A stretch of DNA of 64,000 bases from an uncultured Collinsella sp. (lineage in GTDB: Bacteria > Actinomycetota > Coriobacteriia > Coriobacteriales > Coriobacteriaceae): NCBI GenBank assembly GCA_900543605.1, contig UQSK01000002.1, positions 1 through 64,000 of the forward strand, written 5' to 3'. Position 1 is the stretch's first letter. Each line of letters opens with the position of its first letter. A program made the translations under genes and the position numbers. Shown piece by piece: positions 42,256 through 51,473 of the stretch. Under the pieces are notes generated by a model that saw only the letters and a list, made by a program, of their open reading frames with translations, ran no database searches and was not told where the DNA came from.

Positions 42256-42837
42256 CTACATAGTATGGGTCGAATAGACCGGATCGTCCCGCCAAAGCTC
42301 CACAGCATCGCAAAGCGCAACGCCCTCACGTGCAGCACGAGCGCGCGTGGCGTTCATGTCGATCACGCGCTGATTGCTCGAGCCCCTAAAGCGCAACGAG
42401 ATATCGTACAGATCCTGAACGAACGGGCCGTCCACCAACATGTCGAGGCAGGCCAGGATACGGTCCGTCACCTCGGTATGATGACGGCCACCCGGCATAA
42501 GCTCCTCGAGCACGTCACCGGTAAAGCACCAAATGGTCTTGCCCGACCCAGCAGGATAGGCCGCACGCACGCGCTCGATAAAGTCAACAAGCCCCGCCTG
42601 ATTCTCGGGCTCCATAGGCTCGCCACCCAGAATCGTCAGGCCATCGATAAAGGGATGATCGAGACTCTCGATAATCTTATCCTCGACGGCGCGATCGAAC
42701 GGCTCGCCCGCAGCAAAGTCCCACGCGACAGAGTTAAAGCAATTCTTGCACCCACGGCGGCACCCGCTCACAAACAGAGAAGTACGAACGCCTTCACCAT
42801 CAGCAATATCGAAATACTTAATGTTCGCGTAGTTCAT
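42256..42837 (-). CDS. nrdG: Anaerobic ribonucleotide reductase activating protein
   Basis: A 193-residue radical-SAM activase that installs the glycyl radical on NrdD. The cluster motif is CRRGCKNCFN (CxxxCxxC), preceded by FDIADGEGVRTSLFVSG; LTILGGEPMEPENQAGLVDFI is the SAM-binding GGE motif. GGGAGAGTTACTT precedes the ATG at 42837; a longer frame would read through a palindrome. It is separated from nrdD by two palindromic elements. Confidence 0.93.
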   Translation of the reverse strand: MNYANIKYFDIADGEGVRTSLFVSGCRRGCKNCFNSVAWDFAAGEPFDRAVEDKIIESLDHPFIDGLTILGGEPMEPENQAGLVDFIERVRAAYPAGSGKTIWCFTGDVLEELMPGGRHHTEVTDRILACLDMLVDGPFVQDLYDISLRFRGSSNQRVIDMNATRARAAREGVALCDAVELWRDDPVYSTHTM

Positions 42838-42852
42838 AAGTAACTCTCCCGG

Positions 42853-42936
42853 GAGGCCGGGACATATCTTCCCGTCCTCAAACATTCTCGGCCTTCGGCC
42901 TGCGAAACTGCGGGCGGGACGATATGTCCCGGCCTC
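42853..42936. repeat. 16-bp inverted repeat upstream of nrdG
   Basis: GAGGCCGGGACATATC (42853-42868) and its exact complement (42921-42936) are separated by 52 bases that include a GGCCTTCGGCC mini-hairpin and further pairing (CCCGTCC/GGGCGGGA). The whole is a long branched palindrome directly before the nrdG ribosome site. Confidence 0.75.
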
Positions 42937-43114
42937 ATGCAAAGGGTAACTCAATGAACGAAGCGAACATCGAGCATAGGGTTCGAGGTCCAATAAAAAC
43001 TGGGTTGCGGCTCAACCGCCATCACAAGTAAATCGCAGCTGCAGCTCAAATTATTTCCGCTAAGAACTTCGAGGAGTGAGCAGACCGCATGCTGCATCTC
43101 AGCTACGTCAACTT

Positions 43115-43253
43115 GGCTGAACCGAGAGGGCCGCTTGGGCTTTTGCTCGATATGAGTTCCGCACGCAAAGAAGGCCACTTAATGTGGCCTTCGTCTTGCG
43201 CAGGACTGTCCGAAATAGCGAGCAAATGCCCAAGCGGCCCTCTCGGTTCAGCC
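43115..43253. repeat. 35-bp inverted repeat element after nrdD
   Basis: A 35-bp arm beginning GGCTGAACCGAGAGGGCCGC (43115-43149) recurs inverted at 43219-43253 with 34 of 35 positions matching. The centre holds another perfect stem, GAAGGCCAC/GTGGCCTTC, followed on the minus strand by TTTG. The whole could terminate nrdD transcription. No coding content. The remaining ~180 bases between this and the repeat at 42853 show no feature. Confidence 0.8.
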
Positions 43254-43264
43254 CCGGAGCGGTA

Positions 43265-45487
43265 TTAGAGATGCAGCACGCGGTCGCGGATCTCCTCGGT
43301 TCGACCCTGGTTCCAGAACTGGGTACCGATGTAGCCGCACGTACGACGAGCGACATTCATCTTCTCCTGGTCACGATTGCCGCAATTGGGGCACTCCCAC
43401 ACCAGCTTGCCATCGTCCTCGACAATCTTGATCTCGCCGTCGTAGCCGCACACCTGGCAGTAGTCGCTTTTGGTGTTGAGCTCGGCGTACATGATGTTGT
43501 CGTAGATGTACTGCATCACGCGAATGACAGCCTTGAGGTTGTCCTGCATGTTGGGAACCTCGACGTAGGAGATGGCACCGCCCGGCGAAAGCTGCTGGAA
43601 CATACCCTCGAACTTGAGCTTGTCGAATGCGTCGATCTCCTCGGACACATGGACGTGATAGCTGTTGGTAATGTAGCCCTTGTCCGTCACGCCCGGGATA
43701 ATGCCAAAACGGCGCTGCAGGCACTTGGCAAACTTGTAGGTCGTCGACTCAAGCGGGGTGCCGTACAGCGAGAAGTCGATATCGCTTTCGGCCTTCCACT
43801 CGGCGCACTTGTCGTTCATGTGCTGCATGACGGCCATGGCAAACGGCGTGCCCTCCTTCTCGGTGTGGCTGTGACCCGTCATGTACTTAACGCACTCATA
43901 CAGGCCGGCATAGCCCAGGCTGATCGTAGAGTATCCGCCCACGAGCAGCTTGTCGATCGTCTCGCCCTTCTTCAGACGCGCCAGGGCGCCGTATTGCCAA
44001 AGAATCGGCGCGGCGTCAGAAAGTGTACCCATCAGGCGCTCATGACGGCACAGCAGGGCACGGTGACACAGCTCAAGGCGCTCATCGAAGATCTTCCAGA
44101 ACTTGTCCATATCCTGGTGCGAGCTCAGTGCGACATCAGGCAGGTTGATGGTCACAACGCCCTGGTTAAAGCGACCATAGTACTTGGGCTTGTTCGGGTC
44201 GTAGTTCAGCGCGTTGGCAACGTTGTTAAAACCGTTGCCCGAACGGTCGGGCGTCAGGAAACTGCGGCAACCCATGCAGGTGTAGCAATCGCCGTTGCCG
44301 GCGGTCTCGCCCTTAGACAGCTTGAGCTCGCGCATCTTCTTCTCGGAGATGTAATCGGGCACCATGCGCTTGGCGGTGCACTTGGCAGCCAGCTGGGTCA
44401 GGTAGAAGTACGGGGAATCCTCGTGAACGTTATCGTCCTCGAGTACATAGATAAGCTTGGGGAATGCCGGGGTAATCCACACGCCGGCCTCGTTCTTAAC
44501 GCCCTCGTAGCGCTGGCGAAGCGTCTCCTCCACGATCATGGCAAGGTCGTGCTTCTCCTGAGGCGTACGGGCCTCGTTAAGATACATAAAGACCGTCACG
44601 AACGGCGCCTGGCCATTGGTGGTCATAAGGGTCACGACCTGATACTGAATCGTCTGGACGCCGCGACGGATCTCGTCACGCAGGCGATCCTCAACGACCT
44701 CGCGAACCTTTTCGGGAGATGCGGAAACGCCGAGCTCCTCGAGCTCGCGGGCGACCTCGCCACGAATCTTTTGACGGCTCACCTCAACAAAGGGGGCAAG
44801 ATGGGTCAGCGAGATGGACTGGCCACCGTACTGGGAGGAAGCAACCTGGGCGATAATCTGCGTCGCAATATTGCAGGCGGTCGAGAAGCTGTGCGGCTTC
44901 TCAATCAGCGTGCCCGAAATAACAGTGCCGTTCTGGAGCATGTCCTCCAGGTTCACCAGATCGCAGTTGTGCATATGCTGGGCAAAGTAATCCGAATCGT
45001 GGAAATGGATCAGACCCTCATTATGGGCATCCACGATCTCCTGAGGCAGCAGCACGCGCTGGGTCAGGTCCTTGGAAATCTCGCCAGCCATATAGTCGCG
45101 CTGAACGGAGTTGACGGTCGGGTTCTTGTTGGAGTTCTCCTGCTTGACCTCTTCGTTATTGCACTCGATCAGCGACAGGATCTTGTCATCGGTCGTGTTC
45201 TTCTGGCGCTTCAGGCTCTGAACATAGCGATAGATGATGTAGTGGCGGGCAACCTCGTAGCAGTCGAGACGCATGATCTCGTCCTCGACCAAATCCTGGA
45301 TCTCCTCGACCGAAACGGTGTGGCCCGCGTTCTCGCATGCCTCGGCGACGTTTTGCGCCGCATAAACCACCTGGCGGTCGGTTAGACGAGAGCTCTCCTC
45401 GACCTCCAAGTTAGCGGCGCGGATGGCATTGACAATCTTATCGATGTCAAAGACAACCTCGGTGCCGCTGCGCTTGATGATCTTCAT
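43265..45487 (-). CDS. nrdD: Anaerobic ribonucleoside-triphosphate reductase
   Basis: A 740-residue class III reductase. The N-terminal ATP-cone (KIIKRSGTEVVFDIDKIVNAIRAAN) is followed by the catalytic barrel, a zinc site CQVCGYDG...CPNCGN, and the C-terminal glycyl-radical motif RRTCGYIGTQFWNQGR. CMGCRSFLTPDRSGNG carries active-site cysteines. ATG at 45487 has GAGGCAAGAGG upstream. Synthesises dNTPs in the absence of oxygen and needs NrdG. Tandem NrdR boxes about 230 bases upstream suggest NrdR control. Confidence 0.95.
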   Translation of the reverse strand: MKIIKRSGTEVVFDIDKIVNAIRAANLEVEESSRLTDRQVVYAAQNVAEACENAGHTVSVEEIQDLVEDEIMRLDCYEVARHYIIYRYVQSLKRQKNTTDDKILSLIECNNEEVKQENSNKNPTVNSVQRDYMAGEISKDLTQRVLLPQEIVDAHNEGLIHFHDSDYFAQHMHNCDLVNLEDMLQNGTVISGTLIEKPHSFSTACNIATQIIAQVASSQYGGQSISLTHLAPFVEVSRQKIRGEVARELEELGVSASPEKVREVVEDRLRDEIRRGVQTIQYQVVTLMTTNGQAPFVTVFMYLNEARTPQEKHDLAMIVEETLRQRYEGVKNEAGVWITPAFPKLIYVLEDDNVHEDSPYFYLTQLAAKCTAKRMVPDYISEKKMRELKLSKGETAGNGDCYTCMGCRSFLTPDRSGNGFNNVANALNYDPNKPKYYGRFNQGVVTINLPDVALSSHQDMDKFWKIFDERLELCHRALLCRHERLMGTLSDAAPILWQYGALARLKKGETIDKLLVGGYSTISLGYAGLYECVKYMTGHSHTEKEGTPFAMAVMQHMNDKCAEWKAESDIDFSLYGTPLESTTYKFAKCLQRRFGIIPGVTDKGYITNSYHVHVSEEIDAFDKLKFEGMFQQLSPGGAISYVEVPNMQDNLKAVIRVMQYIYDNIMYAELNTKSDYCQVCGYDGEIKIVEDDGKLVWECPNCGNRDQEKMNVARRTCGYIGTQFWNQGRTEEIRDRVLHL

Positions 45488-45712
45488 CCTCTTGCCTCTT
45501 TCGCGTCGTAGCCTCATTGCGCTTCAGAGCCAAACGATGCCCGGCAGGGCTTGCCCCTGTCTTGCGGCGCCGTCGCGCAATCTGTGTTCTCGATAAACCA
45601 TAAGCCTCTATGCGGACATTCCCAGGAGCCGATCAAGCGGCTCAAGGACACGTTCAAAAGAGGCAATTAAGGTCTTCGTTCTCTGTCCGCCATCTATCAT
45701 ACGACAAAGATG
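45488..45712 (-). other. Long structured 5' leader of nrdD
   Basis: About 225 bases lie between the likely promoter and nrdD. Several stems can form, for example GAGCCG-CTTGAT-CGGCTC and CAGGG-GCAAG-CCCTG. A possible 25-codon ORF (45524-45601, starting MVYREHRLRDGAA) has only a weak ribosome site. I do not recognise a known riboswitch consensus here. Confidence 0.4.
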
Positions 45713-45760
45713 CATCTATATCCTGTATTCTTTTTTTAGGTCAAACACAACATATAGTGT
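45713..45760 (-). promoter_or_regulatory. Tandem NrdR boxes over the nrdD promoter
   Basis: ACACAACATATAGTGT (45745-45760) matches the NrdR-box consensus at 15 of 16 positions. A weaker box, CATCTATATCCTGTAT (45713-45728), lies 32 bases away start to start, about three helical turns, the usual tandem arrangement. Between and overlapping them are TTGACC (-35, 45739-45744) and TATAGA (-10, 45715-45720) on the minus strand. Confidence 0.8.
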
Positions 45761-46074
45761 TTCAGCAGGTCAAAGCAATTAGTCATTTTGCAGACGCATT
45801 ATAAATGAGGGGTATTTGACAAGTCGGTAAAACATTACCAACACGGCTACCTGCATGGCAGCTATAAAACCCCCTTAGTCAAGCCACTGACAAATCCTAC
45901 TAAAACCAAGCCACTCACGCCAAAAGAATCCAAAAGATTATGCTTGACCAACATGTTGCGGTCACGCTCGGCCAGGACGTATGCAATCTGCCGGCACCCC
46001 TACGGGATACGAAGACCATCGCATACAGACCTTGGATCAAAATTTGCTGGCATGTTTGGCGGCATAAAACAAAA
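45761..46074. other. Intergenic stretch with no gene seen
   Basis: About 310 AT-richer bases between the nrdD promoter and the tRNA-Val terminator. No plausible ORF, RNA gene or repeat was recognised. Confidence 0.5.
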
Positions 46075-46101
46075 CAGTCCAGAAGCAAAGCCTCTGGACT
46101 G
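46075..46101 (-). terminator. Terminator of tRNA-Val
   Basis: CAGTCCAGA pairs with TCTGGACTG around a 9-base loop, followed on the minus strand by TTTTGTTTT, immediately after the tRNA. Confidence 0.85.
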
Positions 46102-46109
46102 CGAACATT

Positions 46110-46184
46110 TGGTGGGCGTTAGAAGATTTGAACTTCTGACCTCTTCCGTGTCAGGGAAGCGCTCTCCCCCTGAGCTAAACGCCC
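46110..46184 (-). tRNA. tRNA-Val (anticodon GAC)
   Basis: Full cloverleaf on the minus strand: acceptor GGGCGTT/AACGCCC, D arm TAGCTCAGGGGGAGAGC, anticodon stem-loop CTTCC-CTGACAC-GGAAG with GAC anticodon, T arm AGAAG-TTCAAAT-CTTCT, discriminator A and encoded CCA (46110-46112). Confidence 0.95.
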
Positions 46185-46213
46185 GATCAAGGGTGCGCAA
46201 GCGCGCAAGGGAT

Positions 46214-46242
46214 AATATAGCGGAGCCTGAACTCGGTGGCAA
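46214..46242 (-). promoter_or_regulatory. Promoter of tRNA-Val
   Basis: TTGCCA (46237-46242) and TATATT (46214-46219) on the minus strand, 17-base spacer, 30 bases before the tRNA. The rest of the gap up to 46473 holds only the upstream region of the EamA gene. Confidence 0.65.
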
Positions 46243-46473
46243 GAACATTTTTAAAAATCGCTTACATTGTGGAATTCGGGGGCTTTGTCGTATCCATTTC
46301 AAAAGAGCCTGCTGCCGCGATTTGGCTGTCGCATAATGCAAGGCCATTGCGGTATCGGGCTATGGAAAGACGCCTGCGGAATTGTCCTACCGATAAACGG
46401 ACAAGCCTCCAGCTGGTGACTTCGCCGTGGTAAGGTAAGCCGAATTGTTTCCAGGCTGTTTCGGGGGAGTGGA

Positions 46474-47496
46474 ATGAGCAAAGAGTGTGTCGAGCAGGTC
46501 GAAGGCGCAGGGGCTTCGGTGCCGATGACCGATATATCGAACATTGATGTGCCCGAGGGCACCGACGAGCTCAGCCGCAACACCCGTCGCGCATGGCGCG
46601 ACCGCCTGAACAGCGCTTCGACGCGCAAGATGATCACGGGCGTCTTGGCTACGCTGGTGGGCGGTTCGTTTTGGGGCTTCTCGGGCACCAGCGCGAGTTT
46701 TCTGTTCGATACCTACCACGTCGATACCTTGTGGCTTATGAGCGTGCGTCAGATTCTCGCCGGTCTACTCTTTATGGCCGTGGTTGTTACGCGCGACCGC
46801 GAGCGCCTGATTAAGCTCTGGACCACACCCGCCGATCGCAAGCAGCTTCTGCTCTTTACCGCTTTTGGCCTGCTGTTCAACCAGTTTTGCTATCTTTCGG
46901 CCGTGCGCCTGACGAACGCCGGAACCGCGACGGTGCTCCAGTGCCTGCAGCTCGTTATCATCATGGGCTACGCCTGCGTGACCGATCGCCGCATGCCGCG
47001 TACTCGCGAAGTCATCGGCATTGGCCTGGCTCTGGGTGGAACCTTTTTAATCGCCATCGGCGGCGACCCCACCAGCCTGAATATCTCGCCGCTTGGCCTG
47101 GCAGCAGGTCTTATGTGTGCGGTCAGCGCCGCGTGTATGGCGGTGATTCCCGCCAAGATCCTGCCCGAATACGGTAGCCCCATCGTCACGGGCTCGGCAA
47201 TGCTCACGGCGGGCGTGGTCTCGTGTGCCTTCGTGCAGCCCTGGGCGCATATGCCGGCGCTGGACGCTGCCGGCGTCGAGGCGCTCGCGGTGTTCGTGGT
47301 CATCGGCTCGTTTTTTGCTTACATGCTCTATATGCAGGGCGTTAAGGACATCGGCTCGGTGCGTGCGAGCCTCATCGGAACTGTGGAGCCAGTTTCGGCG
47401 ACCATCACCAGCGCCGTTATGCTGGGCACGGTGTTTTTGCCGACCGACCTTATCGGCTTTGCCATGATCATCGTGATGATGTTCCTCACGGTGTAG
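46474..47496 (+). CDS. EamA/DMT-family transporter
   Basis: A 340-residue drug/metabolite transporter with ten membrane helices and two EamA repeats. A cytoplasmic N-terminal tail of ~50 residues precedes the first helix (ITGVLATLVGGSFWGFSGTSASFLF). TNAGTATVLQCLQLVIIMGYACVTDRRMPRTREVIGIGLALGGTFLIA and the second-repeat end IGSVRASLIGTVEPVSATITSAVMLG are typical. Probably exports a metabolite or amino acid; substrate unknown. GGGGGAGTGGA precedes the ATG. Confidence 0.9.
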   Translation: MSKECVEQVEGAGASVPMTDISNIDVPEGTDELSRNTRRAWRDRLNSASTRKMITGVLATLVGGSFWGFSGTSASFLFDTYHVDTLWLMSVRQILAGLLFMAVVVTRDRERLIKLWTTPADRKQLLLFTAFGLLFNQFCYLSAVRLTNAGTATVLQCLQLVIIMGYACVTDRRMPRTREVIGIGLALGGTFLIAIGGDPTSLNISPLGLAAGLMCAVSAACMAVIPAKILPEYGSPIVTGSAMLTAGVVSCAFVQPWAHMPALDAAGVEALAVFVVIGSFFAYMLYMQGVKDIGSVRASLIGTVEPVSATITSAVMLGTVFLPTDLIGFAMIIVMMFLTV

Positions 47497-47645
47497 CTGG
47501 CGCCGCCTCCAAGACAGAAAAGGTGTTGTGCCGCATTTTCGCCAATTGACGTCCGTGTCTGGAGTTTAGCTGTCGATGCTCAAAATGCCATAAACTAGTA
47601 ACGTTATGGATTTTTTCATTGCGACTCAATTGCGAGGATTTCTTT

Positions 47646-49958
47646 ATGGCTGGTAATCACTTTAAGGGCAGCGATAGCGGCCGTCCTGCAGTTCCGCCGC
47701 GTCCGAACGGGGCTGGTAAGGCCGGCACGCCGGGCGGCGCTGGACGGGGCGATTCCGGTAAGCGCGTGTCCCCGGGCGAGACGGCGATGTTTACCGCTCT
47801 GTACGAGCAGTCTCAAAAGGCAAAAAAGACCGGCCGTGCAAGAGGGAATGTCTTTGCGGGCGGTGCAACCTCCGCGTCGCAGCCGAGCGGGGCTCCTTCG
47901 GTACCCGCGAACAACGCAGGTGCTGCCAACGCCGCGAATGCCGCCGGCAACGTTAATGCCGGCAAGGCCGACAACAATACTCCCTCTGCCGGTGGCGCGG
48001 GGCTTACGGGTAACCTTGGCACGATTTACACCGGCGCCTCCGAGACTGGCACGTTCGCCCGCCTGGATGATAGCGGTGCCGAGTTTGCGGGCTCGGGTTC
48101 CAAGGAAGATTATTACGATTTTGGCTTGAACTACGGTAGCGACGCTTCGTCGAGTTCGACCGCTGACGGTCTGGTCCGTCATCGCCATCGCAAGGGCGAG
48201 CGCAAAAAGCGTCACACCGGCGCCATTATTGCCGCTGTAGTCGCGGTGCTTCTCGTTGCGCTTGGCGCAAGCGGCTTTATGCTGCTTAACTCGGCAAAGA
48301 CCGTAAAGAGCGAAGCGAAGGAGGCTGTCGAGATCGTCGGTGGCCTTAAGGACAAGGTCACGTCGGGCGATTTTTCGACGCTGCCTGACGACGCGAAGAA
48401 GATTGATGAGCTCTGCGACAGCATGAAGGCGGAGACCTCGAGCCCGCTGTGGACGGCGGCATCGTTTATCCCGGTGTATGGCAGTGACATCAACGCAGCC
48501 CGCACCATGATTGATGCCCTGTCCGATGTCTCGAGCAACGCGCTGGTTCCCATGGCCGACAACCTTTCGCAGGCCACGCCCGGCAAGCTGTTCCAGGACG
48601 GCATGATTAACGTGTCCGCGCTGCAGGCCGTTGCCGATTCGCTTTCCGATAGCTCCAAGGTGTTCAAGAGCGCCAACGAGAAGATCCAGGGTATTGGTGA
48701 TACTCATATTTCCCAGGTGACCGAGCTGGTCGATAAGGCCAAGGACGGCTTTGCCACCCTCAACGGCGCGGTTGACGCGGCGGAGAAGGTCGCCCCCGTC
48801 CTTCCCCAGATGCTCGGCGCCAACGGCCAGACGCGCAACTACCTTGTGTACGCCATGAACAACGTCGAGATTCGTGCTTGCGGCGGCTTTGGCGGTTCGC
48901 AGGGCCTGATTTCGGTCACTGACGGCCAGATGTCGATTGGCGAGTTTGTTCCCCGCATTGGACTCAGCGAGGATGAGGCAGTCGAGAGCGTCGACGAAGA
49001 GGATGAGGCGCTGTTCGGCAACCACAGTAACCTGTACAACTCGGGCAATACCTATTCGCCTGATTGGCCCCGCAACTCGCAGCGTGTCGCCGCGCTGTGG
49101 AAGTCCCAGTATGGACAGGACGTTGATGGCGTCATCGGTATCGACCCGGTGTTCCTGCAGTATCTGCTGGGCCTGGTCGGTAACGTGTCACTGCCCGACG
49201 GAACGGTTGTCGACGGCACCAACGCCGCAAAGGTCCTCATGCACGATGTGTACTGGAACTATCCGGTCGAGGAGTCTGACGGCATCTTTGCATCCGTCGC
49301 CAGCGCTGCCTTCGACAAGGTCCTTGGCGGTATCGGCGATGTCGATGTTACGAAGCTTGTCAGCGCCGTTGAGCGCGGTGCCGAAGAGGGCCGCCTGATC
49401 GCGTGGATGAGAAACGATGATGAGCAGAATGCCATCAAAGAGACGGGCATTGACGCTTCGCTGCCCGATCCGGATGACCCGAGTGCCGATCCCGTTGCCG
49501 GCGTTTACTTTAACAACCTGAGCTTCTCCAAGCTCGACTGGTATCTGAACGCCGATACGCAGATTGGCCAGGGCATCAAGAACGGTGACGGCACGTGCTC
49601 GTATCGCATCACCGTTACCCTGACGAACATCATGACGCAGGAGGAGGCTGGCAAGCTGCCCGACTACGTTGCGGCGAGCGCACCCGATGCCGCGCGTGAC
49701 GACGAACGCCTGAATGTCTCGTTGTTTGCCCCGACGGGTGGCAACATCGGTGACCTTACGGTTGAGGGTACCCAGTTTGGTCTTGGTGCCGCTACGTGGC
49801 ATGGAATCCCCTTCTATTCGGGCACCGTTGACCTGCATGCTGGCGAGACGACGACGATCACGTATACGCTGACCACGTCGGCCGAGGCGGGGGACAAGCC
49901 GCTTACGCTGCGTCAGACTCCTACATGCCAGGCGGCTCGCGACAGCGCGTCGGCGTAG
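47646..49958 (+). CDS. DUF4012 membrane-anchored envelope protein
   Basis: A 770-residue protein. A long disordered Gly/Ala/Asn-rich cytoplasmic N-terminus (residues ~1-185) ends in a basic patch RHRHRKGERKKRH, followed by one membrane helix (TGAIIAAVVAVLLVALGASGFMLL) and a large extracellular DUF4012 domain containing NNVEIRACGGFGGSQGLISVTDGQM and VDGVIGIDPVFLQYLLGLVG. DUF4012 proteins occur in Gram-positive bacteria near envelope and polysaccharide genes and may relate to LytR-type proteins; the biochemical role is unknown. GAGGATTTCTTT precedes the ATG. Confidence 0.87.
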   Translation: MAGNHFKGSDSGRPAVPPRPNGAGKAGTPGGAGRGDSGKRVSPGETAMFTALYEQSQKAKKTGRARGNVFAGGATSASQPSGAPSVPANNAGAANAANAAGNVNAGKADNNTPSAGGAGLTGNLGTIYTGASETGTFARLDDSGAEFAGSGSKEDYYDFGLNYGSDASSSSTADGLVRHRHRKGERKKRHTGAIIAAVVAVLLVALGASGFMLLNSAKTVKSEAKEAVEIVGGLKDKVTSGDFSTLPDDAKKIDELCDSMKAETSSPLWTAASFIPVYGSDINAARTMIDALSDVSSNALVPMADNLSQATPGKLFQDGMINVSALQAVADSLSDSSKVFKSANEKIQGIGDTHISQVTELVDKAKDGFATLNGAVDAAEKVAPVLPQMLGANGQTRNYLVYAMNNVEIRACGGFGGSQGLISVTDGQMSIGEFVPRIGLSEDEAVESVDEEDEALFGNHSNLYNSGNTYSPDWPRNSQRVAALWKSQYGQDVDGVIGIDPVFLQYLLGLVGNVSLPDGTVVDGTNAAKVLMHDVYWNYPVEESDGIFASVASAAFDKVLGGIGDVDVTKLVSAVERGAEEGRLIAWMRNDDEQNAIKETGIDASLPDPDDPSADPVAGVYFNNLSFSKLDWYLNADTQIGQGIKNGDGTCSYRITVTLTNIMTQEEAGKLPDYVAASAPDAARDDERLNVSLFAPTGGNIGDLTVEGTQFGLGAATWHGIPFYSGTVDLHAGETTTITYTLTTSAEAGDKPLTLRQTPTCQAARDSASA

Positions 49959-49995
49959 GGTTTTTCTGGTAGCGCAGATAATCGAGTACCATTTT

Positions 49996-50030
49996 GGGGC
50001 GGACAGGCAATCTGTTCGCCCCTATTTTGT
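49996..50030 (+). terminator. Terminator before glmM
   Basis: GGGGCGGACAG pairs with CTGTTCGCCCC (one wobble) across a 5-base loop, then TATTTTGT. It ends directly before the glmM ribosome site, so a glmM promoter upstream would have to read through it. Confidence 0.75.
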
Positions 50031-50041
50031 AAGGAGAGCGC

Positions 50042-51373
50042 ATGAAGTACTTTGGCACCGACGGCTTTCGCGGTGAGGCCAACGTTGGGCTGACGGTAGA
50101 GCACGCTTATAAGATTGGCCGTTTTGTGGGCTGGTATTACGGTGCCAACCGCGAGCGCAAGGCACGCGTGATCGTGGGCAAGGACACGCGTCGCTCGAGT
50201 TATATGTTCGAGGCGGCGCTGGTGAGCGGCCTGGTCGCGAGCGGTGCGGACGCCTATATGCTGCACGTGATCCCCACGCCGGGCGTGGCGCATCAGACCG
50301 TGGAGGGCTGCTTCGATTGCGGCATCATGATCAGCGCGAGCCACAACCCGTTTTGCGATAACGGCATTAAGCTCGTCAACAGCGACGGTTTTAAGATGGA
50401 CGAGGACGTACTGGAGCTTATCGAGGACTACATCGACGGCAAGAGCGAGGTGCCGCTGGCCACGGGCAACCACATCGGCGCCACGGTGGACTACATGCAG
50501 GGCCGCAACCGCTATATTGCTTCGCTCATCGCCAGCGCGAACTTTTCGCTGCAGGGCGTCAAGATCGGCATCGACTGCGCCAACGGCTCGGCGTCCTCGG
50601 TGGCCAAGCCGGTGTTTGACGCGCTGGGCGCCGACGTGCGCGTGATCAACGCCGCGCCCGATGGTTTTAACATCAACGTCGACTGCGGCTCCACGCATAT
50701 GGAGCGCCTGCAGCGCCACGTGGTGGAGCAGGGCCTGGATGTGGGCTTTGCCTACGACGGCGATGCCGACCGCTGCTTGGCTGTGGACGAGCGCGGTCGC
50801 GTGGTAGACGGCGACCAGATCCTGTACGTGTGCGGCGTGTATCTGAACAAGCACGGTCGCCTTTCGGGCGGTACCGTGGTGCCGACGATCGCCAGCAACT
50901 TTGGCCTGATCAAGTCGTTGGAGCTTGCCGGTCTGAGCGCCGTGACCAGCGGCGTGGGCGACCGTCATGTGTATGCCAAGATGCGCGAGGGCGGCTACAG
51001 CCTGGGTGGCGAGCAGACGGGCCATACGATCTTTGGCGATATCGAGCGTACAGGCGACGGCATTATGACCTCGCTGCGCGTGATGGAAGTGATTCGTGCC
51101 GAGCGCGAGACGCTCTCGCAGCTCACGGCTCCGTGCAAGCTGCTGCCGCAGGCGCAGGTGGCCGTGCACGTGGCGGACAAGGACGCCGCGCTCGAGAACA
51201 TGGGCGTGCAGAACGCCATCGCCGAGGCCGAGGCCGCGCTGGCAGGCGAGGGCCGCGTGCTCGTACGCAAGAGCGGAACCGAGTCGGTTATCCGCGTGCT
51301 GGCCGAGGCGCCCGACCAAGCATCCGCCGATGCCGCCATGAAGCGCATCGCCGCCGCGCTGGAAGCTCTGTAA
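50042..51373 (+). CDS. glmM: Phosphoglucosamine mutase
   Basis: A 443-residue GlmM that converts glucosamine-6-phosphate to glucosamine-1-phosphate for peptidoglycan precursors. The active-site serine loop is GIMISASHNPFCDNGIK, the metal loop DGDADRC, the sugar-binding loop GEQTGHTIFG, and the phosphate loop RKSGTESVIRVLAEA. AAGGAGAGCGC precedes the ATG. Ends in a bidirectional terminator shared with the M32 peptidase gene. Confidence 0.95.
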   Translation: MKYFGTDGFRGEANVGLTVEHAYKIGRFVGWYYGANRERKARVIVGKDTRRSSYMFEAALVSGLVASGADAYMLHVIPTPGVAHQTVEGCFDCGIMISASHNPFCDNGIKLVNSDGFKMDEDVLELIEDYIDGKSEVPLATGNHIGATVDYMQGRNRYIASLIASANFSLQGVKIGIDCANGSASSVAKPVFDALGADVRVINAAPDGFNINVDCGSTHMERLQRHVVEQGLDVGFAYDGDADRCLAVDERGRVVDGDQILYVCGVYLNKHGRLSGGTVVPTIASNFGLIKSLELAGLSAVTSGVGDRHVYAKMREGGYSLGGEQTGHTIFGDIERTGDGIMTSLRVMEVIRAERETLSQLTAPCKLLPQAQVAVHVADKDAALENMGVQNAIAEAEAALAGEGRVLVRKSGTESVIRVLAEAPDQASADAAMKRIAAALEAL

Positions 51374-51412
51374 GGTAGTCATTGGGGACGTTCTTAAACG
51401 ACTAGGTGAAAA

Positions 51413-51451
51413 AAAGGGGGCGCTGCGGATTGGTTCCGCGGCGCCCCCTTT
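51413..51451. terminator. Bidirectional terminator glmM / M32 peptidase
   Basis: AAAGGGGGCGC and GCGCCCCCTTT enclose an inner CGG/CCG stem. The plus strand ends TTTGCG and the minus strand TTTTTTTCAC. Confidence 0.85.
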
Positions 51452-51473
51452 GCGTTGACGTGTCGGTTATGCC

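Noticed and set aside
43184..45385. 733-codon plus-strand ORF opposite nrdD
   Set aside because: High-GC antisense shadow of a clearly real gene; the translation has no family features and no ribosome site.
51380..51410. Phrase ATTGGGGACGTTCTTAAACG after glmM as a repeat remnant
   Set aside because: It may be a dispersed sequence, but no second copy or inverted partner occurs in this window, so it cannot be supported.
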